42,595 nucleotides of DNA from a virus, in IMG/VR virus record IMGVR_UViG_3300013233_000087, positions 1 through 42,595 of that record; one strand, 5' to 3'. Shown here piece after piece: positions 6,414-16,659 of the stretch. Position 1 is the stretch's first letter. Each line of letters starts with the position of its first letter. The translations under genes and the position numbers were made by a program. Under the pieces are notes generated by a model. The model was given only the letters and a program-made list of their open reading frames with translations, searched no databases and had not been told where the DNA came from.

Positions 6414-8197
6414 ATTTCTTCGTCTGTGAGAATAGAGCCATAGCCCCATAGGTTATGTATTAGATTGCCAAAGGCGTTACCGTAGAAGAGTCTAGCGATT
6501 CCATCAGAAGGGAAATAACCCCTGTAGCTAACTGCCGCACCATCAGTAAATGACGTTTCGCCTAGTGTTAGGTTAGCGTAGCCTATTAATATATGCGTAC
6601 CAGCTGCGCCAAGCTCATCAACCGCAGATGATGCGGTGACTCTGAATCGATACTTGCTTGTTCCATCAGCCGTAAATGCTACTGTAGCGGTGTTAGTGCC
6701 ATCTAGTGACTTCAATGTCGCATCTTTAGAGATAACACTGCTTGCACTCGCGTCTATTCCAAATATTCCCGCCAATGTCGTGTCAGCACTAGGAGTAACA
6801 TCAACAATAGTCGTATTCTCTAGCTGATTGAATTCGTTGTATGAGGCTTTGACTCGTTGGAGTGATATGTTGTCGAATCTTCCATCAACACCAGAGTTAT
6901 CTCTGATAATAAATCTAGTGCTAGAGGCTACGGTTATAACACCTGTTAATATGCCTGAACCTGAATCAGGGAAGGTTAAAATGCCGCTAGGACTGCCCGT
7001 ATTTTCACCCACATGACAGCCTGCTCCATTCGACGTTATCTCATAATCAACCGATATATAATAAACTGCGCCGACCTCAAGTATGTCCTGATAAGCAAAC
7101 ACCTCAGTAACACTTGATAGAATCAGCTCGCCTCCCGTGATTGATGCGCCTGTTGATTTAACCCATCCTGTATCACTATCAAACCCACCATTAACAACCA
7201 ACTCAACCCCATCGCCATCAACACCAAAGCCCGCTTCTTGCGTCATAGCAAATTGATAGTCTGTAGCGTTGCGGGTTACTGTACTTAAATCCGTAGGTAT
7301 GGGGTTAGTTTCTTTTTCGGTTTCAACTTGAATAAAATCAGGCGACCCTGTTACTGTAAAATCAACCGTTCCTGCCGCTGTCACAACTAAAGTATTACTA
7401 ACGCCATCACTAGCCGCGCCGTACCCTGTTGCAGTTGCTGTACCTGCGCTTGATAATAACGACCCTGTACCGTGCATACTTAAAACATAAGTACCTATTG
7501 CTAGTGAAATAGATTGTGTTGATAATCCTAAAAACAAATTAGTAGCATCCGGCACCTGAGCAATAGACGTTTCTAAAGCAGCACCTGTACCGAATGTGAC
7601 TACTCCTGCAAGCGATACACTGTTACCCGAGGCATCGTTTTCTAGCTGTGCGAATCCGTCTGAACCGTCAACCCCTACCGAGTGGTAGTCTGGTGTATAT
7701 CCAGCACTTAATCCCGTTACCTCAACTAACTCAATGTCTGTTATTGAGCCTGTAATCGTAACAGTCAATGATGTTGTTGTAGCTGTTTTAGCTGTGCCAT
7801 TCGGGAAGCTTAAAGGATTTACACCGTCACCAGTCAAAGTGCCTGTGAATGCTCCTGAGCATACCGCAGTCGCGCCAACAGCCGAACCCGCGCCAATCAT
7901 CAGAAGATAATCTTTGCCGCTTGTTACTGTAATAGTTTGAGTGGTAGGTAATGCAGTGCTATCAGTTGCAGGCCATAAGTTCTGCTCAACTCTAGCGCCC
8001 TTCTTAACCAGTTTAATCGGAGGACGATAAACATATCGACTATAAGCGTCTAGCTCCCACACGCCCGATGTTGATACGTTGGTGAAGTTTTGGAGGGATA
8101 GGATAGCTTGGCGCAAGCATGCAGACGAAATGCCGCCAACAGCAGGACGAGTCACACATCGGCATGAGCCTCGTGTCGATGAGTGTGTGACTCCCAT
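6395..8197 (-). CDS. Large beta-rich tail protein, probable receptor-binding tail fibre/spike
   Basis: 600 aa. After a Cys-containing N-terminus the protein is dominated by Gly/Thr/Ser/Val beta-strand sequence. About residues 325-445 look like a carbohydrate-binding jelly-roll: ELVVNGGFDSDTGWVKS, then GGELILSS, then a W/Y-poor strand array, as in galactose-binding-like domains of phage tail proteins. The C-terminus ends with YGNAFGNLIHNLWGYGSIL, a possible tip. AGGAGA is five bases upstream of the ATG. Context (after the T7-like fibre and small structural genes) supports a virion adhesin. A 10-bp inverted repeat begins just after the start codon. Confidence 0.7.
   Translation of the reverse strand: MGVTHSSTRGSCRCVTRPAVGGISSACLRQAILSLQNFTNVSTSGVWELDAYSRYVYRPPIKLVKKGARVEQNLWPATDSTALPTTQTITVTSGKDYLLMIGAGSAVGATAVCSGAFTGTLTGDGVNPLSFPNGTAKTATTTSLTVTITGSITDIELVEVTGLSAGYTPDYHSVGVDGSDGFAQLENDASGNSVSLAGVVTFGTGAALETSIAQVPDATNLFLGLSTQSISLAIGTYVLSMHGTGSLLSSAGTATATGYGAASDGVSNTLVVTAAGTVDFTVTGSPDFIQVETEKETNPIPTDLSTVTRNATDYQFAMTQEAGFGVDGDGVELVVNGGFDSDTGWVKSTGASITGGELILSSVTEVFAYQDILEVGAVYYISVDYEITSNGAGCHVGENTGSPSGILTFPDSGSGILTGVITVASSTRFIIRDNSGVDGRFDNISLQRVKASYNEFNQLENTTIVDVTPSADTTLAGIFGIDASASSVISKDATLKSLDGTNTATVAFTADGTSKYRFRVTASSAVDELGAAGTHILIGYANLTLGETSFTDGAAVSYRGYFPSDGIARLFYGNAFGNLIHNLWGYGSILTDEEIWSKHP
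8149..8193 (-). repeat. 10-bp inverted repeat at the start of the tail protein gene
   Basis: Arms GAGTCACACA (8149-8158) and TGTGTGACTC (8184-8193) are perfect reverse complements separated by 25 bases. In the leftward mRNA the hairpin begins two bases after the AUG (8197-8195), so it could affect ribosome loading on this gene. Confidence 0.6.
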
Positions 8198-8206
8198 AGC
8201 AATCTC

Positions 8207-8497
8207 CTAGTACGTTACACCAGTGATTCGAGCGTACACCCCTGTAGGCGAGCCAGTCACCTGTAACCGCAGAGTCATGGCACCGAGTTCAAAGTTGCCT
8301 ATACCATCGGCAGTCATCGTAGTGTCCGCACCCACATCCACCCAAGTGACATTATCTGAAGCTAATGCCTGCAGAGTCAGTGTCGCGCTACTAAATGTGC
8401 CTGTAGCAATCAGCGTACCTAACCCGCCGGGCCAGACTATATTACTACTTGTCGCAGACCCGTTCTCTAATACATCAATACTAGCTGTTGTTCCCAT
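8207..8497 (-). CDS. Small beta-rich structural protein
   Basis: 96 aa, Thr/Ala/Gly-rich, with a repeated strand plan (ATGTFSSATLTLQALASDN and MTLRLQVTGSPTGVYARITGV) typical of small beta-sandwich virion or tail-associated domains. AGGA lies seven bases before the ATG. It sits between the two tail protein genes. No family is assigned. Confidence 0.65.
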   Translation of the reverse strand: MGTTASIDVLENGSATSSNIVWPGGLGTLIATGTFSSATLTLQALASDNVTWVDVGADTTMTADGIGNFELGAMTLRLQVTGSPTGVYARITGVTY

Positions 8498-8506
8498 GAT
8501 GAAGTC

Positions 8507-8839
8507 CTATGTTGGGTAAATTACATTTTCTGGAAGTGTACCATCTAGTTCTGCCCGATTGCCAATCGCTACGACTGAATTAATCCAAGCGTTAATAACA
8601 TCTAACTCATCGAGTCTTGGGTTTGTCGAGTCAAGTCTTGATAGTGTCGCGTACTCTGCGAGCATTAAAGATTGCTTACCTTGTGGGTATCTTGCGTAAA
8701 TGTAGGAAGATGTTTTAGCGTCTATTGATGCTACACGCCTAACTTCGCTGCCTGCCAAATAAAGGTCGTCAATCGCTTTTTGTTCAACCAATTCTTCCGA
8801 TGTCATTTTAATCAACTTACCGTTAACTATTTTTTTCAT
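8507..8839 (-). CDS. Unrecognised protein downstream of tail fibre, possible fibre assembly factor
   Basis: 110 aa, mixed helical, starting MKKIVNGKLIKMTSEE. It has the size and position of tail-fibre assembly or small tail proteins that follow fibre genes, and a start that resembles 'K.V.NG..i.mt.eE', common in phage DUF4376-like and tail assembly proteins. AGGG lies seven bases upstream. The role is inferred from position. Confidence 0.62.
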   Translation of the reverse strand: MKKIVNGKLIKMTSEELVEQKAIDDLYLAGSEVRRVASIDAKTSSYIYARYPQGKQSLMLAEYATLSRLDSTNPRLDELDVINAWINSVVAIGNRAELDGTLPENVIYPT

Positions 8840-8841
8840 TT

Positions 8842-10065
8842 TTAAACCCTAACCCCGTAAATAAAGACTCGTCCCCGCGTTGCCGCATTTGTACCTAAGA
8901 AGCTTCCAGTCATGGGTGTTATTTTTACTTCATCCCAAATCTCAGCCCAAGAAGCATACGCAGTCCTATGACGGCTTTTTTTAGATTGTTTAGTCATGGC
9001 ATCGGGGCTGATAGCCAGCACAGACCCCGTTGTACTCTGGATGCTGATCACTTTCTCCTGCGAATTATTTAAATTAACAACTTCAATGCTGAATCCGATA
9101 GGAAGGTTGTTCAATAATGTTTTTTGGGTAATTAAACCAGTGTCTCGCCAAGTACCACCAGCAGACCGTCCTGAAATTTGGAATCCTGTTAGATCCGCCA
9201 CACTCAAAACACCTACAATAAAGACACTTGAGTATTCGCTAAGTCCTGTCCAAGAAATATTAGCGACATCTACTATAGGTTGATCGTTAAAAATCAACAC
9301 CCTCGTTGGCAAATTAACCAAATTCGAACCATCCAGTGGCGGGAGCAACCCAAGAGGAGCCTTCACTATCGTTGCATCAGCAGGCTCACCACCGATGTTA
9401 GCCAAGGATGTAGCTGCACTAGCCACATTAGACAGGTTATCAGCTCGCAACATGTCACCACCGGACGTAGACATCCAGACCGAGCCGTTCCAGAATTTCA
9501 AATCACTCACGCTTGTGTCATACCAAAGCGGGTAAACTGTTTCATCAGGAGCCACAGCGTTCACATAGATCACATTGGAATCTACAGTGAGATTAGTTAG
9601 AGCATCTTCAGCAGTGTTCCATCCGATCACATGCCCTGCAGCGGGTGATGGTAATTCAGTATCAACACCCAACGAAGACGCAGACAATCGCACAGATTTA
9701 CCAACGGTCTCACTGACCTGTTGAGTAATCATGGTGAGAAGATCAAGCGCCTTCTCATGTGTCTCTGCAGGAAACGCATCGCCTGTGACGTAATCAGTTT
9801 CTTGAGTCATTGGTACAACTCTGTGAATATATAATTTCTCACCAGACGGGACAGCAGTTACCATAACCACGGTGCCACCAGATGAGTTACCCATCCCAGT
9901 AACTGAGTAATGTGTAGTGAGCGTCAGAACAGTTTCAACACCTGCAGCACTGATCTGAATAACCTCAAGATGAGTGTCTTCAAAGAACAATGAAGGGAAG
10001 CTGAATGACGTGGTTACATCATTACCGTTGTATTTTATTTCTGAGATGATGCTGCTAATTGTCAT
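8842..10065 (-). CDS. Tail fibre protein with T7 gp17-like N-terminal domain
   Basis: 407 aa. The N-terminus matches the T7 tail fibre attachment domain: YNGNDVTTSFSFPSLFFEDTHLEV, then an HYSVTG strand, GGTVVMVTAVPSGEKLYIHR, PMTQETDY, and AETHEKALDLLTMITQQ. This part should bind the tail tube. The remainder contains a DLKFWNGSVWMST module and a beta-rich C-terminal domain. GGGGA is nine bases upstream and the start overlaps the preceding stop (ATGA). Confidence 0.85.
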   Translation of the reverse strand: MTISSIISEIKYNGNDVTTSFSFPSLFFEDTHLEVIQISAAGVETVLTLTTHYSVTGMGNSSGGTVVMVTAVPSGEKLYIHRVVPMTQETDYVTGDAFPAETHEKALDLLTMITQQVSETVGKSVRLSASSLGVDTELPSPAAGHVIGWNTAEDALTNLTVDSNVIYVNAVAPDETVYPLWYDTSVSDLKFWNGSVWMSTSGGDMLRADNLSNVASAATSLANIGGEPADATIVKAPLGLLPPLDGSNLVNLPTRVLIFNDQPIVDVANISWTGLSEYSSVFIVGVLSVADLTGFQISGRSAGGTWRDTGLITQKTLLNNLPIGFSIEVVNLNNSQEKVISIQSTTGSVLAISPDAMTKQSKKSRHRTAYASWAEIWDEVKITPMTGSFLGTNAATRGRVFIYGVRV

Positions 10066-12719
10066 TTTGATAAATCCCCAATTAATGTTGATCGCTTGCT
10101 AGGGGCTGACCAATAGCCCTGACCCGTGTTTGCTGTGTGTCGCTGTTCCATTCTATCCATGTACCCAGGATTCGCAGCTTCCGTCAATGACTGAAGAATA
10201 GCGTAATCCACCACCGCGCGAGCTACAGGATGGTTCTGATAAGGTGTATGGCTCACAACAGTTTTTAAGACTTCATCAGGCAGTTTATCAAACTCACCTC
10301 TTGTGATAGCACCCACAATATCATACATGTCTTGAACCGTACCACCTAAAGGCCCTATACCGCTTGCTAAAGGGTTGTGTCCGTATCTATCGTTCATGGT
10401 CTCACCGATCAACCAATCGCCTAATATACCCAACCCACCACCCTGCAGTGCTGACCTTGCCATTATCTTACCATCGAACTCATCGTCCCAAGGCATTATA
10501 GGGTCTTTACCCCTAGCTACATCCTTCAATGTGAGTGACGCATACCCCATAACAGACATGCCAGCAACGAGTGACATCACCCCCGCAAGCTCACCATTCT
10601 CACCATCTTTAAGAGCCTTGATGAAGTTACTGCCCACACCGCGTGTCGGATCGTAGACGTACCCTTTACCGAACACCTCCTCACCAATGGACTTCTGCAC
10701 AATCGCCACACCGAAGGACTTTAGAAGCCCTACATGTCGAGCTATCTCACCCTCGACCGTTCCTCGTTGATGGTGTTTCTGCATGTAAAAATTCGTTTTA
10801 GCATCAGGGTTAAGTACTGCAGACTCAGCAGAATCGACGTAATACCCACGCAACTTAGTCTCAAGTTCTTCTTTCGCTAATCGTATATTACGGTCATTAA
10901 CCTTCCGATTCTGTGACTTAATGTATTTCCCAATAACTTCATCGTCCAGCTCAGCGATTCGTTCAGGGTAAAGCACTCGATTACCATTGAAGTCTTCTAA
11001 CTGTGACTTGCTGATTGCTTGCCATTCTGCGTCATCAATACCTGACTTCTTGAGTGCTCGTGCTAGATTACCCATCTCAGCAAATGACTTACCCGCAGCA
11101 TCTCCCACATCGTTAGCGAACATGGTGACAGCACCCATACGCATAGCATCAGTCCACCAAGCAGCAAGGTTGAACTTCATAAAGGTGTTGACGGAGTTCT
11201 GTAAGAACCCTGACAAGTCACGATCAGCACCGAACCTGGCACCCACCGACTGAATCATTGCATCATGGAATACACCAAGTCTCTGAGCAGATCGACGTTT
11301 CTCAGCAGGCGTGCCACCGATAGACTCGATCAAACCACCTACCGACCTTCCCATACCATTAAACCATCCTCTATCGGATCGGTTCTTTGCCGCACTAGCG
11401 AATAACGCTGTGTCTGAGACCATCGAGAAGATCATCCCACCCAACTTGGACATCAGCACTGTAGCTCGGTACATTGCTCCCGCATGAGCGGCAATAGTGC
11501 CTGCACGCGAAGGATTGATGCTGTTAGCCGTGCCGTCCACAATATCCAACATCTTCGTGAATCGGCCCTTCTGAGGATCGAAGCCGTTAGCAAGACTCTT
11601 GATCTGAGTGGCGTACTTTGTCTGATCTAGCTTGGTCAGATGATCTTTGTACATTTTCGCGGCTTTTTCAAGGTTCATCCGAGCGTTAGGCCCGAAAGCC
11701 CTCATCATAGCCGTGTCGTTAGCCGACTTCATCAACCCTGCAGTGTACGCTTGGCGCATCGTTTTAGCGCCAAATGCGTCATTGTATTCGTACCAAGCGT
11801 CTGCATCTTTGAAATGAAGCACACGCTCAGAAGAGGCAGATCGACCAATGTTCTTAAAACCTGTCAACGCAATGCGTGGGCCACTTTTTGAACTGCTCGC
11901 CTGGTGATCGCCTGTGATGAGGTTGTCATACACTTTCGACAAGAACTTGTCAGGATCAGCGTTACCGAATGTCTGCTTATGATCGAGTCGTGCCTTGATG
12001 TACTCAACCCAATCAGACTTAATCTCACCTTCAGTACGCGCATCCGACCCTTTACGACCACGCACCAACAGTGATGGATCATGTGATTGAGCCACCACAT
12101 AGTCATCAATCTTACCCACATAAGCGCCCGCATTGTTGGCGTCTAATCGTGCAACCTCTTGGTACTTCCTCATCACCTTAGCAAGTTCAACAATGTCAGG
12201 ATGAATAGATGATGTGTCGATCCCTCTACCTAATGAGAACATCGCGCGAGTTATCTGCAGGTCAGTCTCAGGGTCACTCTTCATCATCAACTCACGAAGC
12301 TCAGGACGCTTCTCAAGGTCTTCTTGAAATGCACCAAGGTACTTGCGGTTCAGACCATCCATGCGTCGCTCAACCGAGTCGCGAGACCCTTTAGCAACGG
12401 ATTGTGACCCCACAATCAGCGAATCGAATCCTCGCTGAGGATCGTTAGGCCAGTGCTCATTGATGAATCTGTAAATTGAACTGGTAGCAACAGAGTTCAG
12501 CATCGCTTGACGCTTCTTGATCTTCGCTAGAATCTCAGTCTTTTTGGTGATTTCCCGCAGTGACTCGACAAGCACCTCATCTGTCAGCTCGCCCTTCTCA
12601 AACTTTTCTAACACATCGTCAACATCTTTTGATGCTATTGATGCTACATCGTCCCCATCTTTAATGGAGGCTTTTATAGATGCTCTGACTTGTTTTATAC
12701 ATTTTGTTAATGTTGTCAT
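10062..12719 (-). CDS. Large internal virion (ejection) protein
   Basis: 885 aa, mainly helical and charged, with long amphipathic stretches in the first 350 residues and hydrophobic patches around 400-430 (HAGAMYRATVLMSKLGGMIFSMV) and 700-720 (LAGVMSLVAGMSVMGYASL). Size, position after the gp14-like and other core genes and before the tail fibre match the DNA-ejection core proteins of T7-like phages (gp15/gp16 group). The start is coupled to the upstream gene through TAATG. With the preceding 587-aa gene it gives a combined length close to a single T7 gp16, so it may be the C-terminal half of a split gp16-like protein. Confidence 0.72.
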   Translation of the reverse strand: MTTLTKCIKQVRASIKASIKDGDDVASIASKDVDDVLEKFEKGELTDEVLVESLREITKKTEILAKIKKRQAMLNSVATSSIYRFINEHWPNDPQRGFDSLIVGSQSVAKGSRDSVERRMDGLNRKYLGAFQEDLEKRPELRELMMKSDPETDLQITRAMFSLGRGIDTSSIHPDIVELAKVMRKYQEVARLDANNAGAYVGKIDDYVVAQSHDPSLLVRGRKGSDARTEGEIKSDWVEYIKARLDHKQTFGNADPDKFLSKVYDNLITGDHQASSSKSGPRIALTGFKNIGRSASSERVLHFKDADAWYEYNDAFGAKTMRQAYTAGLMKSANDTAMMRAFGPNARMNLEKAAKMYKDHLTKLDQTKYATQIKSLANGFDPQKGRFTKMLDIVDGTANSINPSRAGTIAAHAGAMYRATVLMSKLGGMIFSMVSDTALFASAAKNRSDRGWFNGMGRSVGGLIESIGGTPAEKRRSAQRLGVFHDAMIQSVGARFGADRDLSGFLQNSVNTFMKFNLAAWWTDAMRMGAVTMFANDVGDAAGKSFAEMGNLARALKKSGIDDAEWQAISKSQLEDFNGNRVLYPERIAELDDEVIGKYIKSQNRKVNDRNIRLAKEELETKLRGYYVDSAESAVLNPDAKTNFYMQKHHQRGTVEGEIARHVGLLKSFGVAIVQKSIGEEVFGKGYVYDPTRGVGSNFIKALKDGENGELAGVMSLVAGMSVMGYASLTLKDVARGKDPIMPWDDEFDGKIMARSALQGGGLGILGDWLIGETMNDRYGHNPLASGIGPLGGTVQDMYDIVGAITRGEFDKLPDEVLKTVVSHTPYQNHPVARAVVDYAILQSLTEAANPGYMDRMEQRHTANTGQGYWSAPSKRSTLIGDLSK

Positions 12720-14482
12720 TAGCTCACTCTACAGGTAATCAGGTCTTCGATATGTTTCATCACCACACTGGTGCTCTCAGTCACATCATCTAATGCTTTG
12801 TTCATATTAACAGTTTCAGCTTCGTTCAGGTTCATCTTAATTTCTTCATCAATCACTGACATCTCAGCATCAAGCATTGACTCCTCATCTGAAGCCTTTG
12901 CCACCTGAGCGTCCATCTCTAAAGACTCTTCAGCAGCTTTAGGGTTTTTGGACTTGTTACCTGCGTCAATTTTGGTGACGGCAGGTTGAGCTTCCGATAG
13001 CAACTCAGAACGAATAAGCTGAGCCTCACCTAGCACATCACTTTGCAACTTGCCCGATTCGATGTCTGCCATCATACGATTAAGCTCAACTCTCGCACGG
13101 GTTAACTCTTTATTGTCATCGAGCACTTTACGCATCTCGCTGACATCATCTTTAATTTCATTAATCTTAGCTTTGATGCCTTTATCTTGCTTTACAATCG
13201 CCCACTGAGCATCATTCCCTTTAACGGCACCAATGTCTTTCTGAAGCGCCTCTCGTTGTTTGATGAGGTCTGAGATTTTACGCTTCATACGCTCCATTCC
13301 CTGACCAATATCTTTACGATCAGCGCGACTAATGGCGCGAGTGTTAGCTGTCGCTAGCGTGTTCTCAACCTCATCGGCAACATCGCTAACAACCTTATTC
13401 ACTATTGTCGAAATATCGTCGTTACTGAAACCTCGCGTCAATGCTTTGACAGACGGGTCAGCATTGAGAATGTCTAGCACGTCAATTCGCTTACCTTGCA
13501 TCACCTGATTCACCGCAGCGCGGATCACAGCTTCACGAGTCTGCGCGTCTGCCGCTCGCATCTGTTTAACGACAAGCGACTTCAGTGCGGGTTGTTCTGC
13601 AGACTTGATATTGATCTTGAACGTGCCGTCAGCGACCACGTTCTCAACAAGTGATGATCTGATCGTGTCAGCCTTCATCATCTGGCGATCAAACTCAGCC
13701 ACCTTTTTAGCATCGAACTCAGCCAGAATATGTTTGTCAGCAAGCGGGCCAGTTAGTGCACGAAGCGTTCCACCAAAGACAGCACCAGACGCAACATTGA
13801 GTAGCGCAGTCTCAGCACCATAGTCAGCATCTTCCTGACTCAATATTGCGTAAGTGAACGGTTCAATAAGTGTCGCGCCAACAAAACCTTCAGCAGCACC
13901 GATCTTAGCTCTGACAGCGATGCGACCTAGGGCACCTCCCGCTTGACCTATCATGCGAGCGTATCTTGATGGGCCTACAACAGGAATAAATGATGTTAAT
14001 ATATTAACAGGGTCTTTAGCCATAGCGAACAAACCCACACCTAACGTCGAGGCGTAGAATGCTGCGTCATGCTCTGCGCGACCCATCGTGTTCTCACGCT
14101 TTTCTTTTGTGACAACGACTTCAACCATAGACTTCCAGTAGTCACGACTATGACCTTCCTCAAAAGGTAATCTCCCCGTGTCGGACAATCCTGACAGTTC
14201 TGCAATTTCTAGCACATCCTGCTCATCTACCACAGGCTTGCGCTCACGGAATGATACCCTGCCCGAACGGAAGACTGCCGCATCACCATCAGGCTTGACC
14301 TCGCCCTGCTTGTAGAAGTCTAAAAGGTCTCTCTCACGTCTACGAATCTCGGACGTGACAATGTTCTCATCAGAAATGTAATCGTACATCACCCTCATCG
14401 CAGATGAGTAAGGTTCGGTCACATCATTGATACTGTAGTCGTCGCGTCTACCTGTGAGATTGCCTGTGTAGAATATTCCCAT
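12719..14482 (-). CDS. Internal virion protein with hydrophobic and coiled-coil regions
   Basis: 587 aa. A hydrophobic, Gly-rich region at about 135-220 (LGVGLFAMAKDPVNILTSFI, then GGALGRIAVRAKIGAAEG) is followed by long coiled coil (about 385-500, KRKISDLIKQREALQKDI and similar) and an acidic tail. Membrane-active and coiled-coil parts are expected in proteins that are ejected to form the trans-envelope channel. It is coupled by TAATG to both neighbours. No lysozyme-type catalytic motif was recognised. Confidence 0.7.
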   Translation of the reverse strand: MGIFYTGNLTGRRDDYSINDVTEPYSSAMRVMYDYISDENIVTSEIRRRERDLLDFYKQGEVKPDGDAAVFRSGRVSFRERKPVVDEQDVLEIAELSGLSDTGRLPFEEGHSRDYWKSMVEVVVTKEKRENTMGRAEHDAAFYASTLGVGLFAMAKDPVNILTSFIPVVGPSRYARMIGQAGGALGRIAVRAKIGAAEGFVGATLIEPFTYAILSQEDADYGAETALLNVASGAVFGGTLRALTGPLADKHILAEFDAKKVAEFDRQMMKADTIRSSLVENVVADGTFKINIKSAEQPALKSLVVKQMRAADAQTREAVIRAAVNQVMQGKRIDVLDILNADPSVKALTRGFSNDDISTIVNKVVSDVADEVENTLATANTRAISRADRKDIGQGMERMKRKISDLIKQREALQKDIGAVKGNDAQWAIVKQDKGIKAKINEIKDDVSEMRKVLDDNKELTRARVELNRMMADIESGKLQSDVLGEAQLIRSELLSEAQPAVTKIDAGNKSKNPKAAEESLEMDAQVAKASDEESMLDAEMSVIDEEIKMNLNEAETVNMNKALDDVTESTSVVMKHIEDLITCRVS

Positions 14483-16659
14483 TAGTCAAATATCGTCCCT
14501 GAGGAATTCACCTCTTCATAAAACCATCCACCATCCGAGTCTCTCACCATCTTATGCGTCCCTTTAGGTGGGGTCTTGCTCAATTTACCATGGTTACGAA
14601 CCTCAAGGTCTTCGTATTTGAACACAACATCCTCTCGTCGAGAATTACCTTTGTCGTCAACAACAGTCTTTTGAAGTATCGCCCAGTCACCATTTGATAA
14701 CTCGAACCTTAACTTACCTTCATTATCTGCACCATCATTAATCAACACACCTGTGTCACTGATCGCACGAATCATCGCAGCACGGTTATCATCCCCGCCC
14801 ACAACGTAGAAATCCATACTGTTCAGATTGCGCTTAACATTCTTCAAACCAGAGTTTATCAACTCAGCGTTGTATCCTTCAGGCACCACAAAAGTATCTG
14901 AGTATTTATATTTACCAAACACATCAGCAACCGCTTTATCCTCAGCAGCACTGGCGTTCATATTACCTGATGTGATGTAATTTGCAGCCAACCTTGTTGC
15001 AGCATCCACCTTACCGACGAACGACTTAGCGCCAAGTGATCCTCCCGCATATACTTTGGCAGCATCCTTCGCTTTTGTGTGTATGTTGAAACTAACCTGT
15101 CTAGCCTTCTTACTATCACCACCAAACAAGTCTTCAGTGCTTGTACTGGATAACGATAGCAGTGTGGTGACGGCAGTGGTACCAACCATGTCCAAAGCAA
15201 CAAGTGCTTCAGAAGGTATCTTGTCAGCAATTTGCCGATACACGCGAGGCCAATGGTCATCATATCTGTCCTGTAATGCTGTAATTTTATCAGCAGCGGC
15301 TTTCGGATCAGCGATAATACCTTTGAATTCAGCCTCAATCTTATCAACATCGTCGGGCGGCAACAGTAGCGCAGCACCTTTTGATATATTTTGTTCAACT
15401 TGAGCAGCAACTAGCGTATCGTAATGATCCATCCGCATATCGTTCAACTGATCTTCTGTGTAAATTCCTGACGATTCAGCATTACTCAAACGCTCAGCAG
15501 ACCCTTTCACTTCCTCACTATTGCGCCTCACGAAAGTCAGCGAATCAGCTTCAAGGTCTTTATTTCGCTTAGCATTCAGTCGTATCGCAGACATCGCAAC
15601 AGCCGTGTCGAATTTAGTACCATTCTTAGCAGTCTCCATCATGTCATTGACTACCGCGGCGGCTGACTCAGGTGTACCGCTGTTGATAGTGTCCGTTAAG
15701 ACGCCCATTTTACGAGCAGCACTGACTTGCGCAGTCAACCGCTCACGCTTAGCAGGAGTTTTACCCAACACATTGATCGCAGCATTCAGACCTGAATCAG
15801 CCTCGCCACCCATAGAAAGTCGAGCAATCGAATCCTCAACAATAGTTCTCGCATATTGAGTGTTCTTAGTCTTGAGTGTTTCTTGCTTTGACTCAGCACC
15901 CGCTATCATCTTGGTGACTTGAGATGGGGTCAGGTCATTCTTAACTCGCTCATCTGTTTTCAAATCCTTAATGAAAGCAGCAGCATCACTAACACTGTTA
16001 ATATCAGTGTACAAGGCTGTGTATTTTGCTGTGGTCAGATGCGCTTTATATTCATTGGTAAACGCTGAGCGGTTAGAACCTTTCTCAGCACCAGGGTAGT
16101 CAGCAACCGTTTCGTCAGCTTTCGCATACATCTCATCATACAAAGCAGGACTCGACGTGACTAAGTTTGACGCATAATCCATATTTTGCTTGACGGTTTC
16201 AACATTCCGACTGACACGTTCTCGTGCGATAAATGTCTGCTCTTGACCGAATATCTGAAGCCCTGTTTTCTGAGCATCAAAGTCCACTTCAGCCATCGCC
16301 TTGTCGGATATGCCAAGTTCTTTCGCTTCTGCGCGAAACCCTTCAATGAACCCTTTCTGAGACCTGTCAGCAAAGGTGTTAAGGTCAGCATCACGATTGT
16401 CAGGATTAGCCTCATCGATCTGTCGAGCTTCTTGACCCTTAATGTAATCAGTCTGATGCTTGAGTAGCAGATTCTTAGCTTTAAGGCGATCAGCCTTATC
16501 TCTCTCGACTCTCATGTCAGCACTGATAGCACCAAAGGTTGATCCCAGCCCCTTCAGCGCATCACCAATGCCACCGCCCATCGCTGCAGCACTTACCGTG
16601 GTGCGATCAAATGATGGGGACGGACGAGTCTTCTGTTCAATTATTGGAATATTAGGCAT
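14482..16659 (-). CDS. Internal virion protein, gp15-like by size and position
   Basis: 725 aa, close to T7 gp15 (747 aa). It starts with a Pro-rich segment, a Gly/Ala patch (AAAMGGGIGDALKGLGSTFG) and then long charged helices (DKADRLKAKNLLLKHQ and onward), ending in a beta-rich domain. It follows the gp14-like gene directly in the leftward operon, the standard order. Only a weak Shine-Dalgarno motif is visible before ATG 16659. The assignment rests on size, composition and order. Confidence 0.72.
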   Translation of the reverse strand: MPNIPIIEQKTRPSPSFDRTTVSAAAMGGGIGDALKGLGSTFGAISADMRVERDKADRLKAKNLLLKHQTDYIKGQEARQIDEANPDNRDADLNTFADRSQKGFIEGFRAEAKELGISDKAMAEVDFDAQKTGLQIFGQEQTFIARERVSRNVETVKQNMDYASNLVTSSPALYDEMYAKADETVADYPGAEKGSNRSAFTNEYKAHLTTAKYTALYTDINSVSDAAAFIKDLKTDERVKNDLTPSQVTKMIAGAESKQETLKTKNTQYARTIVEDSIARLSMGGEADSGLNAAINVLGKTPAKRERLTAQVSAARKMGVLTDTINSGTPESAAAVVNDMMETAKNGTKFDTAVAMSAIRLNAKRNKDLEADSLTFVRRNSEEVKGSAERLSNAESSGIYTEDQLNDMRMDHYDTLVAAQVEQNISKGAALLLPPDDVDKIEAEFKGIIADPKAAADKITALQDRYDDHWPRVYRQIADKIPSEALVALDMVGTTAVTTLLSLSSTSTEDLFGGDSKKARQVSFNIHTKAKDAAKVYAGGSLGAKSFVGKVDAATRLAANYITSGNMNASAAEDKAVADVFGKYKYSDTFVVPEGYNAELINSGLKNVKRNLNSMDFYVVGGDDNRAAMIRAISDTGVLINDGADNEGKLRFELSNGDWAILQKTVVDDKGNSRREDVVFKYEDLEVRNHGKLSKTPPKGTHKMVRDSDGGWFYEEVNSSGTIFD

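Noticed and set aside
8223-8519. 98-codon rightward frame opposite the small structural gene at 8207-8497.
   Set aside because: Strand and composition do not fit the leftward late operon; it mirrors the codon pattern of the real gene.
14958-15410. 150-codon open frame inside the gp15-like gene in a different leftward frame.
   Set aside because: It has a random Leu/Arg/Lys-rich composition, no Shine-Dalgarno, and lies wholly within a longer, well-supported gene.
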